DNA of 51,025 nt from Prochlorococcus sp. AG-424-A03 (GCA_003213375.1 QCNA01000005.1:1-51025), one strand, 5' to 3'; shown: positions 34,048 through 42,711, counted from the first letter of the stretch. Numbers and translations: made by a program. Notes: generated from the letters alone by a model not told the origin.

Positions 34048-35856
34048 ATGAATTTAATTGCAGTTGTTAGTAATAATTTTGATGCGTTTATAACGGTAGT
34101 TGTTTTAATAATGTCAATAATTTTGTTTATTAGAAATGCTATTGCACCAGAATTGACTGGTTTGTTATGTGTCGGAATATTTATATCTACTGGGGTTCTT
34201 TCTCCTGAAAAAGCTTTAGCTGGATTTGGTAGCCCTTCTTTAATTACCCTTATGGGTTTATTTGCAGTTTCCTCAGCATTATTTAAAAGTGGTGCCTTAG
34301 ACAGAGTAAGAGAATTGATTTCTTCTGAAAGTATTCGAACTCCAAGGAAATTAATTTCTTTAATAGCTTTTTTGATTGCTCCAATTTCTGGAATTGTACC
34401 TAATACTCCAGTGGTAGCATCCTTGTTACCTTTAATTGAAGGTTGGTGCGAGCGAAGAAATATATCACCATCAAAAGTTTTATTACCTCTTTCTTTTGCC
34501 ACTTTACTCGGTGGAACTCTGACATTATTAGGTAGCTCAGTAAATCTTCTTGTCAGTGATATTAGTCAACAATTAGGTTATGGAGGTTTGGAACTATTTA
34601 GTTTGACATCAATAGGAATTCCTGTGTGGCTTATAGGTACAACCTATATGATTCTAGTTTCTGACATGCTTTTGCCAGATAGAGGGAGAGATAAGGAGTT
34701 TATTAAAAGTGGTGATATGAATATATATTTTACCGAGGTTACTATACCCTCTACTTCAGAATTAGTTGGACAATCTGTCAGAAATAGTAGACTGCAAAGA
34801 CGATTTGACGTTGATGTTCTGGAATTGCAACGAAATGGAAAAGTTATTCTTCCTCCTTTGGCTGATAGAAAGTTTGAACCGGATGATAGATTAATAATCC
34901 GCGTTACAAGGGCAGACTTATTTAGGCTGCAGCAGGAACATACTATTCTGTTAGGAGAAAACAAAACATCTTTCGATGGGGCTAATGTTTTCTCAGATGA
35001 TGAAGGTACTAAGACTTTCGAAGCCTTGTTACCAGCTGGTTCAACTTTAGCCGGTGCAAGTTTGAGAGAATTAAGATTTAGGCAGCGTCATAATGCAACA
35101 GTTTTAGCATTAAGAAGAGGTCAACAAACTGTTCAGGAGAGATTAGGCCAAGCTGTTTTAAGGGCTGGAGATGTTCTATTATTGCAAGCACCGCTAGATT
35201 CAATAAGAGGTTTGCAAGCTAGTAATGATTTACTTATTTTAGATCAATTCGAAGATGACTTACCTTTTTTGATAAAAAAACCTATATCGATTGCAATTGC
35301 AATAGGAATGGTGGTTTTGCCTTCGGTTTCTAATATTCCATTAGTAGGTTCAGTTCTTTTGGCAGTGATTGCAATGGTTGCTTGTGGATGTTTAAGACCT
35401 GCAGAAATACAAAAATCAATTAGGTTAGACGTCATTTTATTGCTGGGATCTTTATCATGCTTTAGTGTAGCTATCCAAGCAACAGGATTAGCGGATTTAA
35501 TTGCAGTCAATCTAAACTTCGCCCTTAACGGAATGCCTCTTTATTTTGCACTTGTCGTAATTTTTGTATCTACAGTTATTCTTACGCAATTTATAAGTAA
35601 TGCTGCTTCAGTTGCTTTGATTTTGCCTGTTGCTATTGAATTCTCGAATGTTTTAGGCATTTCACCAAGCGCTTTAATAATGCTTGTTTTATTCGGTGCA
35701 AGTCAATCTTTCTTGACTCCAATGGGTTATCAAACAAATTTAATGGTTTATGGTCCTGGAAGATATAGGTTTTTTGATATCGCAAAATACGGGGCTGGAT
35801 TAACACTTATAATGTCATTTACTGTGCCAGCATTGATAATTTTAAATTACGGGTAA
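34048..35856 (+). CDS. SLC13/DASS-type permease with two RCK_C (TrkA-C) domains
   Basis: It encodes 602 residues. Hydrophobic spans fill about 10-215 and 405-600. Between them two TrkA-C/RCK_C modules are seen, about 225-305 (FTEVTIPSTSELVGQSV to DDRLIIRV) and 315-390 (FEALLPAGSTLAGASL to AGDVLLLQAP). The membrane halves carry VPNTPVVASLLP and ISNAASVALILP, which match the paired SNT-like substrate motifs of divalent-anion:sodium symporters. Relatives carry sulfate or dicarboxylates. Sulfate is suggested by the family but unproven. The gene lies 4 bases before a TrkH-type gene, so it may be co-regulated with cation transport. Confidence 0.88.
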   Translation: MNLIAVVSNNFDAFITVVVLIMSIILFIRNAIAPELTGLLCVGIFISTGVLSPEKALAGFGSPSLITLMGLFAVSSALFKSGALDRVRELISSESIRTPRKLISLIAFLIAPISGIVPNTPVVASLLPLIEGWCERRNISPSKVLLPLSFATLLGGTLTLLGSSVNLLVSDISQQLGYGGLELFSLTSIGIPVWLIGTTYMILVSDMLLPDRGRDKEFIKSGDMNIYFTEVTIPSTSELVGQSVRNSRLQRRFDVDVLELQRNGKVILPPLADRKFEPDDRLIIRVTRADLFRLQQEHTILLGENKTSFDGANVFSDDEGTKTFEALLPAGSTLAGASLRELRFRQRHNATVLALRRGQQTVQERLGQAVLRAGDVLLLQAPLDSIRGLQASNDLLILDQFEDDLPFLIKKPISIAIAIGMVVLPSVSNIPLVGSVLLAVIAMVACGCLRPAEIQKSIRLDVILLLGSLSCFSVAIQATGLADLIAVNLNFALNGMPLYFALVVIFVSTVILTQFISNAASVALILPVAIEFSNVLGISPSALIMLVLFGASQSFLTPMGYQTNLMVYGPGRYRFFDIAKYGAGLTLIMSFTVPALIILNYG

Positions 35857-35860
35857 TATC

Positions 35861-37264
35861 GTGAAATTCCCATTCTCAGTTTATAAGTTAAAAGATGCTT
35901 ACAAAAAGCTATCTGTACCTCAATTTACTATTGTTACAGGCTTGTTTATTATTTGCCTTGGAACTTTAATTTTGAGCTCACCATTATGTTCATCTTCAAA
36001 GGTTGGTTTGTGGGAAGCATTTTTTACATCTACTTCTGCAATTACCGTTACTGGCTTAACCATAATAGATATTGGTGTTGATTTAAATTTCTTTGGCCAA
36101 GTTTTCTTAGCTTTTATGCTTTTATCAGGTGGTCTAGGATTAATGGCCATTACAACATTTTTACAAGGGTTTGTTGTAAAGGGGACAAAGCTAAGAACTA
36201 GATTAGATAAAGGAAAGACTTTAGATGAATTTGGAGTTGGAGGAATTGGTCGAACTTTTCAAAGCATCGCTATTACTGCAATTAGTATTATATCCTTGGG
36301 CGCAATTGTCTTATATTCTATTGGATTTGTAGACATCCAAAATAATTGGGAAAGACTATGGTCCTCGATTTTTCACAGCATTTCTGCATATAACAATGCA
36401 GGATTTTCGTTAATGTCAAATAGTCTTCAAGACTATAGAACAAATTATTTGGTTAATAGTGTTTTTGTTTTTCTCATTGTTATGGGTGGATTGGGTTGGC
36501 GGGTTATTGATGATATTTGGAGTCATAAAAAAAATCTTTCTTATAAGAAATTAAGCCTTCATTCCAGACTAGTTATTAGGACAAGTTTGTCTCTAATATT
36601 ATTCGGATCATTAGGATTCTTTATCACTGAATCATTGCTAAATAGTCAATTTTTTAATGATTTAAATTTGTTTGAACGGTTAATGTCATCTATCTTCGAA
36701 ACAGTTAGTGCAAGAACTGCAGGCTTTACAAATTTTCCGATTTCTTTGAACTCTATCTCAGATACGGGCCTCTTATTATTAATGACGCTTATGTTTATAG
36801 GAGCAAGTACGGGAGGTACTGGTGGAGGCATAAAAACAACTACATTTATTGCTTTAATGGCTGCAACTAGATCAACTTTAAGAGGTCAGAAAGATGTAAT
36901 TATCAGCAATAGATTAATTTCAGATAAAGTTATTCTAAAGGCAGTTGGAATCACAGTTGGATCATTGCTTTTTGTTCTTTTAATGGCAATGTTGCTTAGT
37001 ACAACTAATACTTTTGTTAAAAAAGAATCATTTACATTTCTAGAAATTCTGTTCACTTGCATATCTGCATTTGCAACAGTTGGTTTTGATATTGGTTTAA
37101 CCGCAAAATTAAATCATTTTGGTCAATTTATTCTTATTGTGGGTATGTTTGTGGGCAGACTTGGGATCCTTTTGCTTTTAAGTGCACTTTGGCAGGCTCT
37201 AGATAAGAGTAGAATAGATAGACAAAAGAGGATTGGCTATCCTAGGGCTGATCTATATGTTTAG
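35861..37264 (+). CDS. TrkH/KtrB-type cation transporter membrane subunit
   Basis: It encodes 467 residues from a GTG start. Four pore-loop segments can be read: TSTSAITVTGLTIID, SAYNNAGFSLM, SARTAGFTNFP and ISAFATVGFDIGL, each with a filter glycine. Two-span units surround them, and RLGILLLLSALW ends the protein. Such proteins move potassium (or sodium with potassium) across the membrane. The next gene supplies the regulatory subunit. Shorter than E. coli TrkH, it fits the KtrB length. Confidence 0.92.
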   Translation: MKFPFSVYKLKDAYKKLSVPQFTIVTGLFIICLGTLILSSPLCSSSKVGLWEAFFTSTSAITVTGLTIIDIGVDLNFFGQVFLAFMLLSGGLGLMAITTFLQGFVVKGTKLRTRLDKGKTLDEFGVGGIGRTFQSIAITAISIISLGAIVLYSIGFVDIQNNWERLWSSIFHSISAYNNAGFSLMSNSLQDYRTNYLVNSVFVFLIVMGGLGWRVIDDIWSHKKNLSYKKLSLHSRLVIRTSLSLILFGSLGFFITESLLNSQFFNDLNLFERLMSSIFETVSARTAGFTNFPISLNSISDTGLLLLMTLMFIGASTGGTGGGIKTTTFIALMAATRSTLRGQKDVIISNRLISDKVILKAVGITVGSLLFVLLMAMLLSTTNTFVKKESFTFLEILFTCISAFATVGFDIGLTAKLNHFGQFILIVGMFVGRLGILLLLSALWQALDKSRIDRQKRIGYPRADLYV

Positions 37265-37282
37265 AATTGACTGAATTTTATT

Positions 37283-37987
37283 ATGGCTGATTGGTGGCAG
37301 TGGTCTCAAAAGAGAGAAAATGAAGCACTCACTTTTGCAGTTGTCGGTGTTGGAAGATTTGGAACCGCAGTTTGCAGAGAACTTATTAGTAATGGTGCTG
37401 ATGTTTTGGCTGCAGATTATTCGGAAAAAGCTATAGATGATTTAAGGCAATTAGAACCTTCGATAGAAGCGAGAGTTGTAGATTGTACTGATGAAGAGTC
37501 TATGAAGGAATCGGGAATTCTTGAAATGAATACTGTTGTAGTGGGTATTAGTGAACCTATTGAAGCAAGTATAACTACAACTCTTATTGCTAAGGATAGT
37601 GAAGGTAGCAAAGTGAAAAGAGTAATTGCGAGAGCTACCAGTGATTTGCACGAAAAAATGTTAAAAAGAGTAGGTGCAGATAAAGTTGTTTTCCCATCTA
37701 GGATGCAAGGAGAAAGATTAGGTTTAGAATTAGTAAGACCAAACCTAATCGAAAGATTGGAACTAGATAATCAAACTGGTATAGATGAAATAACTGTTCC
37801 AGAGGAATTTATTGGAAGATCTTTAAGAGATTTAAATTTGAGGAAAAATTATTTAGTAAATGTTCTTGCTGCAGGACCTGCTGAAGAGTTAACAGTTAAT
37901 CCTCCAGCAAAATATATTTTGGAAAGAGGAAATATTTTGGTAGTCATGGGTAAAACTGTAGATTTACAGAAATTGCCTCAAAATTAA
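37283..37987 (+). CDS. TrkA/KtrA-type regulatory subunit (RCK domains)
   Basis: It encodes 234 residues. The Rossmann nucleotide site is GVGRFGTA at 22-29 (VVGVGRFG), followed by AADYSE, typical of RCK_N. The C-terminal third (IDEITVPEEFIGRSLRDL to GNILVVMG) is an RCK_C domain. Octamers of this protein gate KtrB in response to ATP/ADP or NAD(H). It follows the membrane subunit by 18 bases, so the two form one transporter. A leading MADWWQWSQK segment is longer than in most KtrA. Confidence 0.92.
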   Translation: MADWWQWSQKRENEALTFAVVGVGRFGTAVCRELISNGADVLAADYSEKAIDDLRQLEPSIEARVVDCTDEESMKESGILEMNTVVVGISEPIEASITTTLIAKDSEGSKVKRVIARATSDLHEKMLKRVGADKVVFPSRMQGERLGLELVRPNLIERLELDNQTGIDEITVPEEFIGRSLRDLNLRKNYLVNVLAAGPAEELTVNPPAKYILERGNILVVMGKTVDLQKLPQN

Positions 37988-37993
37988 TTATTT

Positions 37994-38296
37994 TTAATCA
38001 GATTTTTTATAGTATCTAATCCTTTGAGGAGCTCTTTTTAATCTTCTGACGCTTTGTTTTTCAAGTTCATCTCTAAATCTATCAGTATTTAAATTATTTT
38101 CTGAAACAGATGATTTACTTTCTTTTTCGAAATATTTTTTTATACCCTCTTGTATTAAAACTTTTGCCATATTACTTACTGTCCTAGATTCATTATCGGC
38201 CAAAATAGTTAATTGCTCACATATTAGTTCTGGAAGAACTACTTGAATTCTGGGGGATTTAGGCTTCCCATTAGTTGAGTTTTGGCGGGTAGCCAT
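37994..38296 (-). CDS. Ribbon-helix-helix (CopG/Arc-type) DNA-binding protein
   Basis: It encodes 100 residues. The strand RIQVVLPELICEQLTILADN and helix segment SRTVSNMAKVLIQEGIKKYF match the ribbon-helix-helix fold. A charged tail with Arg/Lys clusters (RRLKRAPQRIRYYKK) follows. Such proteins dimerise and bind short operator repeats, often their own promoter. The divergent gene and the repeats between them suggest autoregulation. Homologous proteins serve as antitoxins or general repressors; no toxin-like partner is obvious here. Confidence 0.82.
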   Translation of the reverse strand: MATRQNSTNGKPKSPRIQVVLPELICEQLTILADNESRTVSNMAKVLIQEGIKKYFEKESKSSVSENNLNTDRFRDELEKQSVRRLKRAPQRIRYYKKSD

Positions 38297-38319
38297 GAGT
38301 CAAAGTTGATAACTGTTAC

Positions 38320-38372
38320 TTATTAGTATACACAGTTAGTCAAGGATACTATCTTTGTGTATATTATTAGTA
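38320..38372. promoter_or_regulatory. Inverted and direct repeats between the RHH gene and the divergent gene
   Basis: TATACACA (38327-38334) and TGTGTATA (38356-38363) form an inverted repeat with a 21-base spacer. TTATTAGTA occurs in direct orientation at 38320-38328 and 38364-38372, so each arm is flanked by it. The pair lies between two divergent starts (38296 and 38414) where an RHH dimer could bind. The operator role is inferred. Confidence 0.45.
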
Positions 38373-38413
38373 AGGAAATTTATCTCCGTATCAATTAATT
38401 GTTTTATTGTCCC

Positions 38414-38752
38414 ATGAAAAATTCAAGAAAAATTGATTCTCCTAAAAGGTCGATAATTGATAAACCAAAAAAAAGATTAGTCAATTCTGATTCTCACGAT
38501 AATGATAATAGTGACGTTTTGGTATCAGCTGTAATTAGTCCATATTTGTTAACTCATCTGCACCATATTCTTCAGCAGTCTGAGTATTATGCCCAAAAAG
38601 ATGGTAGAAAATCTCACGCAGCTAACTTTGCGAAACTAAGAAAAGTTTTATGTTTAGACGCAAGAAGTATGGCAGATGCCTCTGCAAAAGAGATAAAAGA
38701 TGTGGATAATGATTTATCTAATAATAAATATAATGAACAAAATGTAGCTTGA
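38414..38752 (+). CDS. Hypothetical protein divergent from the RHH regulator (112 aa)
   Basis: It encodes 112 residues from ATG at 38414; an upstream TTG at 38399 would add 5. The N-terminus is basic and polar (KNSRKIDSPKRSIIDKPKKR). A helical middle reads VLVSAVISPYLLTHLHHILQQ, then YAQKDGRKSHAANFAKLRKVL. The tail is acidic and Asn-rich. No family is recognised. It is first in a plus-strand run of two small proteins. Confidence 0.65.
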   Translation: MKNSRKIDSPKRSIIDKPKKRLVNSDSHDNDNSDVLVSAVISPYLLTHLHHILQQSEYYAQKDGRKSHAANFAKLRKVLCLDARSMADASAKEIKDVDNDLSNNKYNEQNVA

Positions 38753-38786
38753 AGTAATAATCTATTAATAAATAGATTTTAAAACC

Positions 38787-39017
38787 ATGTCCACTAATGC
38801 TGAAAAGCTTTATAAGTTAATAGCCAACGATTCCAAAAAGAAACAAAGTCTGTTTATGACAGCCCTAACTAATCCCAAAAAAGCCTTAGATAAAATATGC
38901 GATATTGGCAATGAGTTAAATATTTCTGTAACTAAAGAAGAGATTATTGAATATTTGAGTACTATTGATGATGAGGCAACTAAAATGTGGTTAATCAAGG
39001 CTCGAGGAGGTCTTTAG
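38787..39017 (+). CDS. Nif11-like leader-type small protein (76 aa), unknown function
   Basis: It encodes 76 residues from ATG. The pattern (EKLYKLIANDSKK, then NPKKALDKICDIGNELNISV, TKEEIIEYL and an Ile/Asp-rich stretch) resembles Nif11-type leader peptides, in which an N-terminal helix and an A-x-x-x-G-x-x-x-T/S-x-E-E repeat precede a GG-type cleavage site. The C-terminus ends KARGGL. No LanM, radical SAM maturase or peptidase-transporter gene is close. So either an orphan Nif11-like protein or a chance resemblance is possible. Confidence 0.6.
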   Translation: MSTNAEKLYKLIANDSKKKQSLFMTALTNPKKALDKICDIGNELNISVTKEEIIEYLSTIDDEATKMWLIKARGGL

Positions 39018-39171
39018 AAAAAGGTTTCGAATAATTATTATCTGAATTAGGAATAGGTTTTATTCTCTTGTTGTAGCCGCCTCCACCAGCCAAAGTCCAA
39101 AAAAACCAATAACTTGGAATTGCAAGAGCTGCAGCTATGAAAATAACTACAATTTGTTCTATTCTTTTCAT
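38995..39171 (-). CDS. Small membrane-anchored protein (58 aa)
   Basis: It has an ATG start and encodes 58 residues. MKRIEQIVVIFIAAALAI is a membrane anchor or signal segment; the rest is PSYWFFWTLAGGGG, NKRIKPIPNSDNN and a short polar end. It overlaps the 3' end of the 76-residue gene by 23 bases tail to tail. No family is recognised. The clean ATG and typical membrane-anchor pattern make a real gene likely. Confidence 0.55.
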   Translation of the reverse strand: MKRIEQIVVIFIAAALAIPSYWFFWTLAGGGGYNKRIKPIPNSDNNYSKPFSKDLLEP

Positions 39172-39243
39172 GATTTAATTTTATTCCACAAAATATTTTT
39201 TAGTAAATAAGCCACAGATTTTGTAAATTCTATTTTTAAAACA

Positions 39244-40869
39244 GTGATTAGATTTGAAGGTGTAAGCAAAATTTATTCTACAGATGTTGTTTTAAAAAAT
39301 ATTAGTTGGGAGATTAAGAAAGGAGAAAAAGTTGGCTTAGTTGGTTCTAATGGTGCAGGTAAATCAACCCAATTTAAGATTTTAATTGGAGAGGAAGAGC
39401 AAACAAGTGGAACGATCATTAAAGAGGGAAATCCTAAAATTGCCCATTTAAAGCAAGAGTTTGATTGTAATTTGAATTTTTCAGTAAGACAGGAATTAGA
39501 AAGTTCTTTTAAAGATATTCAAATTGTTGCCATTAAACTTTTAGAAATTGAGAATAAAATGAAATCTTTGGATATAAAAAAAAATTCCGATGAACTTGAA
39601 ATATTTGTAAATCAACTCGCAAAATATCAAGCAAAATTTGAAGCTTTAGGTGGTTATAAAATGCAATCTGATGTAGAAAAAATATTACCAAAGTTAGGCT
39701 TTTCTATAGAAGATGCTGATAAATTAGTTGGCAATTTCTCAGGTGGTTGGCAGATGAAAGTTGCACTTGGAAAAATAATCTTACAAAAACCTGATTTGCT
39801 TTTACTGGATGAACCAACCAATCATTTAGATTTAAAAACTATTTTCTGGTTGGAAGAATATCTATCATCGCTTAAAATTGCTGTTATTATAATAAGCCAT
39901 GATAGATATTTCTTAGATAAATTATGTAAAAAAATAATTTTTGTAGATAGAGGAACATCTGAAACATATAATGGAAACTATTCTTTTTTTGTCGAACAGA
40001 AATCTTTGAATGAAGAATCACAAAATAAGGCATATCAATTACAACAAAAAGAAATTGAGTTACAGAAGAGGTATATAGATAGATTTAGAGCTAGTGCAAC
40101 TAGAAGTTCTCAAGCAAAGAGTCGAGAAAAACAATTAAAAAAGATTTCTAAAATTGAGGCTCCCATAGCAAAATCAAAAAGTCCTGTTTTTAATTTTCCA
40201 GAGTGCCCTCGCTCAGGAAAATTAGTTCTAAATATCAAAAATTTGTCTCATAGTTTCGAGGATAAAATTCTTTTTTTAGATATTAATTTAAAGATTTCTT
40301 CTGGGGAGAAAATAGCAATATTGGGACCCAATGGCTGCGGCAAATCTACATTGCTTAAAATTATTATGAAAAAAATATATCCAGAAATTGGAGAAATTAA
40401 TCTTGGTAAACATAATATAATTACTAGCTATTATGAACAGAATCAGGCTGAAGCACTTTCACTTGAAGAAAGGGTTATTGATTTAATATGTAATAAGTCT
40501 CCAGAATGGTCCCAAAAAAAAGCTAGAACATTTTTAGGGGGTTTTGGCTTTCAAAATGAAACTGTTTTTAAATATATTAACCAACTCAGTGGGGGAGAAA
40601 AGGCAAGATTAGCATTGGCGCTCATGATTATTAATCCTAGTAATTTCCTTCTTTTGGACGAACCAACTAATCATTTAGATCTGCAATCTAAGGAAAACTT
40701 AGAATTAGCAATTAAAAATTATCAAGGTTCATTATTACTCATTTCTCATGATCGGTATTTTATTTCAAAGGTTGCAAATAGAATTATTGAAATTAAAGAT
40801 TCAAAGTTACTTTCATATGATGGTAATTACGAATATTTTTTAGAAAAAACTCAAAGCCAAAAAATTTGA
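39244..40869 (+). CDS. ABC-F family ATP-binding protein
   Basis: It encodes 541 residues from GTG. Two ABC ATPase domains lie in tandem: Walker A GSNGAGKS (34-41) with LSGG-like NFSGGWQMKV and LLDEPTNHLD, then GPNGCGKS, LSGGEKARLALAL and LLDEPTNHLD. A linker of about 80 residues (EIELQKRYIDRF, REKQLKKIS) separates them. There are no membrane spans, so it is not a transporter. ABC-F proteins bind the ribosomal E site and help stalled or antibiotic-blocked ribosomes; the closest group by layout is Uup/EttA-like. Confidence 0.93.
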   Translation: MIRFEGVSKIYSTDVVLKNISWEIKKGEKVGLVGSNGAGKSTQFKILIGEEEQTSGTIIKEGNPKIAHLKQEFDCNLNFSVRQELESSFKDIQIVAIKLLEIENKMKSLDIKKNSDELEIFVNQLAKYQAKFEALGGYKMQSDVEKILPKLGFSIEDADKLVGNFSGGWQMKVALGKIILQKPDLLLLDEPTNHLDLKTIFWLEEYLSSLKIAVIIISHDRYFLDKLCKKIIFVDRGTSETYNGNYSFFVEQKSLNEESQNKAYQLQQKEIELQKRYIDRFRASATRSSQAKSREKQLKKISKIEAPIAKSKSPVFNFPECPRSGKLVLNIKNLSHSFEDKILFLDINLKISSGEKIAILGPNGCGKSTLLKIIMKKIYPEIGEINLGKHNIITSYYEQNQAEALSLEERVIDLICNKSPEWSQKKARTFLGGFGFQNETVFKYINQLSGGEKARLALALMIINPSNFLLLDEPTNHLDLQSKENLELAIKNYQGSLLLISHDRYFISKVANRIIEIKDSKLLSYDGNYEYFLEKTQSQKI

Positions 40870-40980
40870 TTACTTTTAATAAAATTTACAATTGGCTAAG
40901 TAAGATCACTTATTTATTTTTAGATAGTTTACAGTCCTTGATTAATCTTAAAAATACAAAAATAAGTTTTAATAATTTAA

Positions 40981-41124
40981 ATGAAAAATTACGATTTACA
41001 AGAAAAACATTTTCAAATTTCTGATCCTATTCAAAGTTATTTTGAATGCATTACTTCCTGCGATGTAAGGGATGGTAGATGTATTTCTAGATGTGTGGAA
41101 ATACTTAAAAGGAATGAAAATTAA
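40981..41124 (+). CDS. Small twin-CX3C protein (47 aa)
   Basis: It has an ATG start and encodes 47 residues. After a polar N-terminus it reads FECITSCDVRDGRCISRCVEIL, giving cysteines at 23, 27, 34 and 38 in a CX3C-X6-CX3C pattern. Such a spacing suits two antiparallel helices joined by two disulfides or a metal site. I know no named family in cyanobacteria. It follows the ABC-F gene on the same strand after 111 bases, and the convergent htrA stop is 5 bases away. Confidence 0.7.
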   Translation: MKNYDLQEKHFQISDPIQSYFECITSCDVRDGRCISRCVEILKRNEN

Positions 41125-41129
41125 ATTTT

Positions 41130-42251
41130 TTAGTTATTTTGTAGATTAGTAATATCAGTAGGTATTACTTTTAATTTAATAAATTTATTTTTACGCCTCA
41201 ATAATATATTTAATTGTTTTTTGATACCATTTTTACTAATTTGTTCTATTACGTCTGATGCGGTTTCAATATCTTTATCGCCTATTTTAATTAAAGTATC
41301 ATCTATTTTGATTCCACTTTTCTCAGCAGGACTATTCGGCACTACATATCCAACTTTTACGACATTGTTTTTTCTCTCAGAAATACTTTCTTCTATTAGG
41401 CTAATTCCAATCATAGGATGTATTACTTTTCCATTGTTTAAAAGTTGATAGGCAATTTCTTTAGCTTTATTAATTGGAATTGCGAAACTCAAACCCGCTC
41501 CTGGACCTGATCTTATCAATGTATTAATACCAATTACTTCTCCCTCGCTATTTAATAGTGGACCTCCAGAATTGCCAGGATTAATAGCAGCGTCTGTTTG
41601 GATCAATTCAAGCTTTTTATCATATATTCCTAATTGAGTAACGTTTCTATTTAGATTACTAATAATCCCAAGGGTAACTGTGTTTTCCAGGCCAAAAGGA
41701 TTTCCAACTGCTATGGCCCAATCACCAACTTTAATCTTTGCCGAATCGCCCAATTTTGCTTTTGGCCAAGGTCCTTTCCCTTCAATCTTTAGCACAGCTA
41801 AATCAGTAAAAGAGTCTTGGCCTATCAGTTTAGCGTTGAATTTTTTGCCATTGGTTAAACCAACAATTACCTTATCTGATCCATTCACTACATGAGCATT
41901 TGTCATTACAAGTCCATCTGCAAATAAAAATCCACTGCCTTGGTTTTGCTCTATCCTTGGTCGATTTTCGTTAGGCAAATCTAATCCAAAAAATCTTTCA
42001 AAATATGGATCCAGAAATAGTTGAGAATTTCTTGGAAAATTTCTTTTTTTAACATATCTTTGAGTATCAATTGTCACCACAGCTGCACCGGTTCTTTCTA
42101 CAGCTTTAGTTATAAAAGATTTGTTCGAATATAAATAAGCTTCATTAATTTTTGGTTTACTTAATTGTTGGGGTATGACTTTTGCAGGATAAGTAATGCC
42201 CACAGTAATTAATGAGGCGATTAGTAATAGCTTTTGGATGTCTCTTTTCAA
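41130..42251 (-). CDS. HtrA/Deg-type serine protease
   Basis: It encodes 373 residues. A hydrophobic signal or anchor segment (about 7-22, LLLIASLITVGIT) precedes the protease. The catalytic triad is H120 (NAHVVNG), D150 (FTDLAVL) and S228 (GNSGGPLL). One PDZ domain (about 275-368) follows with VGYVVPNSPAEKSG. HtrA proteins degrade or hold damaged proteins in the periplasm or thylakoid lumen and matter under light and heat stress. One PDZ domain fits the cyanobacterial HtrA/HhoA/HhoB set; I do not choose among them. Confidence 0.93.
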   Translation of the reverse strand: MKRDIQKLLLIASLITVGITYPAKVIPQQLSKPKINEAYLYSNKSFITKAVERTGAAVVTIDTQRYVKKRNFPRNSQLFLDPYFERFFGLDLPNENRPRIEQNQGSGFLFADGLVMTNAHVVNGSDKVIVGLTNGKKFNAKLIGQDSFTDLAVLKIEGKGPWPKAKLGDSAKIKVGDWAIAVGNPFGLENTVTLGIISNLNRNVTQLGIYDKKLELIQTDAAINPGNSGGPLLNSEGEVIGINTLIRSGPGAGLSFAIPINKAKEIAYQLLNNGKVIHPMIGISLIEESISERKNNVVKVGYVVPNSPAEKSGIKIDDTLIKIGDKDIETASDVIEQISKNGIKKQLNILLRRKNKFIKLKVIPTDITNLQNN

Positions 42252-42423
42252 TGTTGATTTTTTATGTTTTTCGAGAGATTTAAAACACCATATCAGTGTA
42301 ATTTAAATATAACTACTAATTAAATTTAATGAATCTAGAGAATAATTTAATAACTTAAAGTAGCTAAATTTCTTTTTTTCGGGCTATGATGTAAATCATA
42401 TAATTAACTAATTTATAAGTTAG

Positions 42424-42687
42424 ATGACTATCCTATTTCCAATAATATATTCTGCAGCCTTAACTTATTTAGTTTGGAAAGCTTTTAAAGTTATGTCTAA
42501 TGGCTGGGGCATATCCGATAATAAAAATCAACGATTAAGCACTTCCAGTTTTAAACAAAAAAAGTACACAATACATCCAGAACTTTTAGATAAATCTGGA
42601 AACATAACAGAAGAGGAATTACTAACAGTAAGATTTTCTAATGACAATGACTCTACATTAGAAGAAAAAGGTTCAACAACTGATTAA
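42424..42687 (+). CDS. Small membrane-anchored cyanobacterial protein (DUF2973-like)
   Basis: It encodes 87 residues from ATG. One hydrophobic N-terminal span (ILFPIIYSAALTYLVWKAF) is followed by a polar region with TIHPELLDKSGNITEEELLTVRF. The HPELLD-x-G-x-I-x-E-E/P-L-L-x-V-R pattern resembles DUF2973 proteins of cyanobacteria. The function is unknown. It stands 24 bases before the next small gene, probably in one transcript. Confidence 0.65.
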   Translation: MTILFPIIYSAALTYLVWKAFKVMSNGWGISDNKNQRLSTSSFKQKKYTIHPELLDKSGNITEEELLTVRFSNDNDSTLEEKGSTTD

Positions 42688-42711
42688 TCAAATTATATTT
42701 AAGGAAAAAAA

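Noticed and set aside
33933-34502. A 189-codon minus-strand frame opposite the SLC13 permease
   Set aside because: It is antisense to a clear membrane protein gene; its sequence is a mirror of hydrophobic codons with no family pattern.
37994-38752. Classical toxin-antitoxin pair (RHH antitoxin with a RelE- or Doc-type toxin)
   Set aside because: The genes are divergent rather than in one operon and the 112-residue protein shows no toxin motif.
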